NCBI RefSeq assembly: GCF_900101985.1 | Contig: NZ_FNAR01000012.1 | Location: 1 to 64,000, forward strand | Source: Bhargavaea beijingensis | GTDB lineage: Bacteria; Bacillota; Bacilli; Bacillales_A; Planococcaceae | Direction of reading: 5' to 3' | Length of the DNA: 64,000 nt | Shown: positions 60,734 through 64,000 of the stretch, one piece after another | Position numbering within the stretch: position 1 is the first letter of the stretch | How the letters are laid out: the number at the start of each line of letters is the position of its first letter | Program-made: the position numbers and the translations under genes | The notes under the pieces: generated by a model | Told to the model about the DNA's origin: nothing | What the model saw: only the letters and a program-made list of their open reading frames with translations | Database searches by the model: none

Positions 60734-61410
60734 GAGGTCACCTTCCTGTCTTCCACAATGAGGCCGTCACGCAAAACGATGACGCGGTCTGTGTAGGCTG
60801 CAATCTCTTCTTCATGGGTGACGATGATGACGGTTTTGCCCTCACGGTTCAGTTCTGTGAGCAGTTCCATGATCTGTGCGCCGGTCTTTGAGTCAAGAGC
60901 TCCTGTCGGTTCATCTGCCAGGATGACGGTGGGCTGGTTGACCAGTGCGCGGGCGATGGCGACACGCTGTTTCTGGCCGCCCGACAGTTCGCTCGGAAGA
61001 TGCCCCGTCCTGTCGGTCAGGCCGACCTTTTCCAGCAGGCCCAGAGCCCGCTCAGACCGCTCTTTTTTCGAAACGCCGGCATAAAGCAGGGGCGTTTCGA
61101 CGTTTTTCTGGGCGTTCAGGCGGGGAAGCAGGAAAAACTGCTGGAACACAAAGCCGATATGCTTGTTGCGCAGGCCCGCCAGCTGTTTTTCATTGGCCTG
61201 CTTCACGTCTTCTCCGTTCAGGGAATAGGTGCCGCCAGTCTGCTTGTCGAGGAATCCGATGATATTCATCAGTGTCGATTTGCCGGAACCTGACGGTCCC
61301 ATGATCGCCACGAATTCGCCGTCCCCGATTTCCAGGTCCAGGCCCCGAAGTACCGGGACAGAAAGGCTTCCGCTCCCATATGTCTTGGTAATCTGAGAAA
61401 GCCTGATCAT
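60730..61410 (-). CDS. MacB/YknY-type ABC ATPase
   Basis: A 226-residue ATPase with Walker A GPSGSGKST, the signature LSGGQKQRVAIARAL and Walker B VILADEPTGALD. It supplies energy to the permease. The ATG at 61410 has GGAGGAGG upstream and lies one base after the adaptor's stop codon, a tight coupling. Confidence 0.92.
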   Translation of the reverse strand: MIRLSQITKTYGSGSLSVPVLRGLDLEIGDGEFVAIMGPSGSGKSTLMNIIGFLDKQTGGTYSLNGEDVKQANEKQLAGLRNKHIGFVFQQFFLLPRLNAQKNVETPLLYAGVSKKERSERALGLLEKVGLTDRTGHLPSELSGGQKQRVAIARALVNQPTVILADEPTGALDSKTGAQIMELLTELNREGKTVIIVTHEEEIAAYTDRVIVLRDGLIVEDRKVTS

Positions 61411-61411
61411 G

Positions 61412-62743
61412 TTAGGCCTCCTCCGATTCGGAGTCTTCCGGCTCCGTTTCTTCCGGGGCGTCCCCGTCTTCTGCCGGCTCCGTTTCCATTTCTGTCTCTG
61501 TTTCTGTTTCATCCATTGTGTCCGGGTCTTCCATGCCTTCGTCCATCGTCATGAAATCCGGCACTTCCTGGCCGGGTTCCAAGTTTTTCATCGCGATCAC
61601 ATAAGGGTTTGTGACGACCAGGTCGCCGGGTTCCAGTCCTTCCGCAACGCCTGCAAACTCGTCATTCATCTCGCCGAGCACAACCGGGCGCTTTTCCAGA
61701 ATGTTTTCCTGGCTGATCACATAGACGAACTCATTTCCTTCGTCATCCATATCCAGCGCCATATGAGGAATGGCCAATTGTTCACTTTGTTCCAGGTCGG
61801 AGACGTTGATTTCAAGAGACACATGGAAGCCCTGGCGCAGTTCCTTCGTATCGCCGGCGATGGTTACAGTGAACGGGTACATCGTCACATTGCCGCCGCC
61901 ACCTCCGTATTCATCCATGGCGCTCTGGTCGCCTTCAGGAAACTGGGAGATCGATTCGATGCTGCCCTCCCATGTCTGGTCTTTAAAGACCTTGGGGCGG
62001 ATGACAACGGGTTGTTCGGGTTTGACTTTCACCGTGTCAAACTCGCTCATCGTCCCGATCACCTTGAACGGGCCGCTGGAAATAATGTGGACGACCGGTT
62101 CGGCGGATCCGTTTTCGGACGGTTCCACGTTTTTATTGACTTTTACGACAGTGCCGGCGATTTTGCTTTTGACAGTCAGTTTTTCTTTCTGGACCGCCAG
62201 TTCATCAATCGCCTGCTGGGCCGAGCCGATTTCATCTTTGATGCCTTCGATATCCATTTCAAGCTGGACGATTTCCTTGGATGCCGCACTGAGCTCTTCT
62301 TTTGTGACATCCTTATTTTTCTTCATATCATTCAGTTGTCTGCGCGCCGCCGTCAATTCATCGTTCGCGATGGCCAGACGCTTATTCGTCAGATCGCGCG
62401 TCCGGACAGCTTTATTGTATTCGCTGTTCACTGCTGAGTCATCGTATGCATACAGCGGGGTGTCCGCTTCGATCACCTGGTTTTCTGATACGAGAAATTC
62501 TTTTACTTCACCGTTTTCTGCCTCATGGAACACTTTCTGTTCATCGCTCGGGATGATCTGACCCGTGACAAGAATGCTCTCACCCAGTTCCTGTGTTGCG
62601 GCAGCCTGCACCATCACCGGCTCGTCATGCTCTTCGGATGCACCGGAAGCAAATAGCCGGTCCTTGAAGATAAATGCCGTTGCGGCCAGCAACACCACGG
62701 CGAGAACAGCGATGCCTGCCCAAATCAATACTTTCTTTTTCAT
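61412..62743 (-). CDS. HlyD/YknX-type membrane fusion protein
   Basis: A 443-residue adaptor: an N-terminal helix (about 5-24), a biotinyl/lipoyl-like domain split by a coiled coil (about 105-185), a beta-barrel domain, and an unusual acidic, Thr/Glu-rich tail of about 45 residues (TETETEMETEPAEDGDAP). GGGGGGAAAG precedes the ATG. It is the first gene of the efflux operon. The tail would lie outside the cell. Confidence 0.88.
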   Translation of the reverse strand: MKKKVLIWAGIAVLAVVLLAATAFIFKDRLFASGASEEHDEPVMVQAAATQELGESILVTGQIIPSDEQKVFHEAENGEVKEFLVSENQVIEADTPLYAYDDSAVNSEYNKAVRTRDLTNKRLAIANDELTAARRQLNDMKKNKDVTKEELSAASKEIVQLEMDIEGIKDEIGSAQQAIDELAVQKEKLTVKSKIAGTVVKVNKNVEPSENGSAEPVVHIISSGPFKVIGTMSEFDTVKVKPEQPVVIRPKVFKDQTWEGSIESISQFPEGDQSAMDEYGGGGGNVTMYPFTVTIAGDTKELRQGFHVSLEINVSDLEQSEQLAIPHMALDMDDEGNEFVYVISQENILEKRPVVLGEMNDEFAGVAEGLEPGDLVVTNPYVIAMKNLEPGQEVPDFMTMDEGMEDPDTMDETETETEMETEPAEDGDAPEETEPEDSESEEA

Positions 62744-63022
62744 CTTTCCCCCCTGAATGATCGGGCACAATTGGTATCTGTTTTTCTGTGCCCTTTATTT
62801 TTTGACCCTTAGTGAAGCCATAAAAAATACTTCTCACGCCATTGATTCAACAGTTAGTTGAAATCCAAAAAACGGCAGAGCGCTTCTCAAATGATTATAC
62901 AATATTTTCCGTTTAAAAGAACCCTATAAAAAGGATATACTTGATAAAAATTTGATATAATGTAGTTATTTTTTCGGACTTATTTCGAATGCACTCTTCT
63001 CCATCTATAATGGAGATTCAAA

Positions 63023-63664
63023 ATGGTCGCTTGGCTCGAAGGAAAGGACGGCGCTGCTTACATGACTTGGGACGTATTGAATATCATCGGCACCCTCGCT
63101 TTCGCCATCAGCGGAGCCATCGTCGCGATGGAGGAGGACTTTGATATCTTCGGCGTGATGATCCTGGGGTTCACGACGGCGTTTGGTGGAGGGACAGTCC
63201 GCAATCTGCTGATCGGAATCCCGGTCGATCTGATTTGGACACAGGGCAACCTGTTTATCCTGGCCTTCAGCGCCATCCTGGTGGTGTTTCTGTTTCCCAA
63301 TCACTGGTGGATCCACTACTGGAATCGTTGGGGCATCTTCTTTGATGCCATCGGACTGGCCGCATTCGCCATTCAGGGCGCTTTCATGGCTGTCGAATCC
63401 GGTGCATCGCTCGCCGGAGTCATTGTCGCCGCGACCATGACCGGGGCAGGCGGAGGGATGATCCGCGATCTGTTCGCAGGAAGGAAACCGATGATCTTCC
63501 GGGATGAGATTTATGCACTCTGGGCAGCGCTCGGCGGCCTGCTGATCGGACTCGGCATGATCGAAGGCGCCTGGATGACGGGCAGCCTGCTGGCGGCAAT
63601 CGTGGTTCTGCGGATGTTGTCCGTGACTTATAAATGGCACTTGCCGAAAAGTTCCCTGACGTGA
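63023..63664 (+). CDS. TRIC-family (UPF0126) cation channel protein
   Basis: A 213-residue protein made of two repeats of three helices, with the paired signatures TAFGGGTVRNLLIG and TGAGGGMIRDLFAG. These Gly-rich motifs define trimeric intracellular cation channel relatives, which pass potassium. GGAG lies eight bases before the ATG; a second ATG at 63062 is possible. A TATAAT-like -10 lies near 62955-62965. Confidence 0.88.
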   Translation: MVAWLEGKDGAAYMTWDVLNIIGTLAFAISGAIVAMEEDFDIFGVMILGFTTAFGGGTVRNLLIGIPVDLIWTQGNLFILAFSAILVVFLFPNHWWIHYWNRWGIFFDAIGLAAFAIQGAFMAVESGASLAGVIVAATMTGAGGGMIRDLFAGRKPMIFRDEIYALWAALGGLLIGLGMIEGAWMTGSLLAAIVVLRMLSVTYKWHLPKSSLT

Positions 63665-63669
63665 TGGGG

Positions 63670-63715
63670 GCGAGTGCTTTCAAATGAGGCATGGGTGCAT
63701 CGAAAATGAAGTGAA
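63670..63715. repeat. Array related to that at 25584, partly decayed
   Basis: GAGTGCTTTCAAATGAGGCA and GGGTGCATCGAAAATGAAGT are consecutive 22-bp units with the same cores as at 25605 and 25647. Further units decay after 63715. It follows the TRIC gene directly; no terminator hairpin is obvious before it. Confidence 0.65.
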
Positions 63716-63849
63716 GTGATTCACCTGTTGAATATTCCGTGGAAGATTTCGTTACAGGCTCGGGAATATTTCCCGTTAGATCATCGATCCAGGTGCCGCC
63801 GATTCCCGGAATCCATCGGATCAGGGAATGAATGCATCGCTGGGGAATT

Positions 63850-63878
63850 TTGAAAGAGTTACCGGAATACCTTATAAT
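63850..63878 (+). promoter_or_regulatory. Promoter of the gene entering at 63991
   Basis: TTGAAA at 63850-63855 and TATAAT at 63873-63878 with a 17-base spacer. The leader of about 105 bases contains GCTCGCTC...GAGCGGGC (63942-63968), a possible hairpin. Confidence 0.7.
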
Positions 63879-63990
63879 CGGATAAAACGAAAGAGTCGGA
63901 AAACAGCTGTCAGTTTTTTTCTGTCTGCGTTTATCATTCTAGCTCGCTCCAATCCCCCTGAGCGGGCTTTGCTGGAAAGGAGCCTTCATA

Positions 63991-64000
63991 GTGATTCGTC
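63991..64000 (+). CDS. Partial gene start at window edge
   Basis: GTG ATT CGT begins at 63991 with AAAGGAG (63976-63982) eight bases upstream, downstream of a clear promoter. Only three codons are inside the window; the product cannot be told. Confidence 0.5.

Overview
The window reads as a chromosomal segment of a Gram-positive member of the Bacillales. Gene order and protein sequences follow the Bacillus subtilis yheA-hemZ-yhaR-yhaQP-yhaONM-prsA-scoC-yhaH-trpP-hit-ecsAB-yhaA-hmoB-hemEH-yhfH-lplJ-lcfB region. Base composition is high for the group, glyoxylate-shunt genes are present, and many intergenic spacers carry degenerate 20-22 bp repeats. I infer a high-GC Planococcaceae/Caryophanaceae species (Bhargavaea-, Planococcus- or Sporosarcina-like). 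No tRNA, rRNA, CRISPR array, prophage or intact insertion sequence was seen.

Layout. 1-2.5 kb: yheE, a ferritin-like gene, yheB, yheA. 2.6-7.7 kb: an oxidoreductase/TIM-barrel pair, hemZ, a VOC protein and yhaR, which has a FadR-type operator. 7.7-11.4 kb: small membrane proteins with a compact XRE regulator, then the YhaQP ABC exporter. 11.6-16.7 kb: the yhaO-yhaN-yhaM nuclease operon. 16.7-18.7 kb: a cupin gene, two CotF-like coat genes and a GNAT. 18.8-25.5 kb: prsA, a YjcZ-type microprotein, scoC/hpr, yhaH, trpP (with a TRAP-like leader), hit and ecsAB. 25.7-30.1 kb: an Ntn-hydrolase, a VOC protein, a GNAT behind a putative translational attenuator, yhaA and hmoB. 30.3-32.3 kb: hemE-hemH without hemY directly after it. 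32.3-37.1 kb: an accessory stretch of lower GC with a Crp-like regulator, a HAD phosphatase, a deaminase, small membrane proteins and an MFS transporter, marked by a partial gene duplication. 37.2-41.0 kb: a two-component system in an operon with thioredoxin-like and CcdA-like genes. 41.1-44.9 kb: a LytTR regulator divergent from aceA-aceB. 44.9-47.1 kb: two small zinc-ribbon genes, an RDD protein and lplJ. 47.2-51.6 kb: a BceRSAB-type peptide sensing and detoxification module. 51.6-56.8 kb: a microprotein, lcfB (FadR box), an S9 peptidase, a GNAT and a DUF4240 fragment. 57.0-59.5 kb: an HxlR regulator divergent from a nitroreductase, then a LysE exporter. 59.5-62.7 kb: a MacAB/YknXYZ-type efflux operon. 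63.0-64.0 kb: a TRIC-family channel and the first codons of a further gene.

Themes. Haem metabolism is spread over hemZ, hemE, hemH and hmoB. Fatty-acid and acetate use connects yhaR, lcfB and aceAB, with FadR-type boxes at yhaR and lcfB. Envelope stress and secretion involve prsA, ecsAB, Bce and MacAB-like systems. The most unusual signals are non-coding: at least eight intergenic arrays of diverged units with a period of about 21 bp, usually just beyond a terminator; a 19-codon leader peptide with competing hairpins before an acetyltransferase; a five-triplet TRAP-like site over the trpP Shine-Dalgarno; three identical 8-mers spaced exactly 30 bp between the LytTR gene and aceA; and a 32-aa microprotein whose last codons form one arm of a terminator repeated 7.6 kb away.
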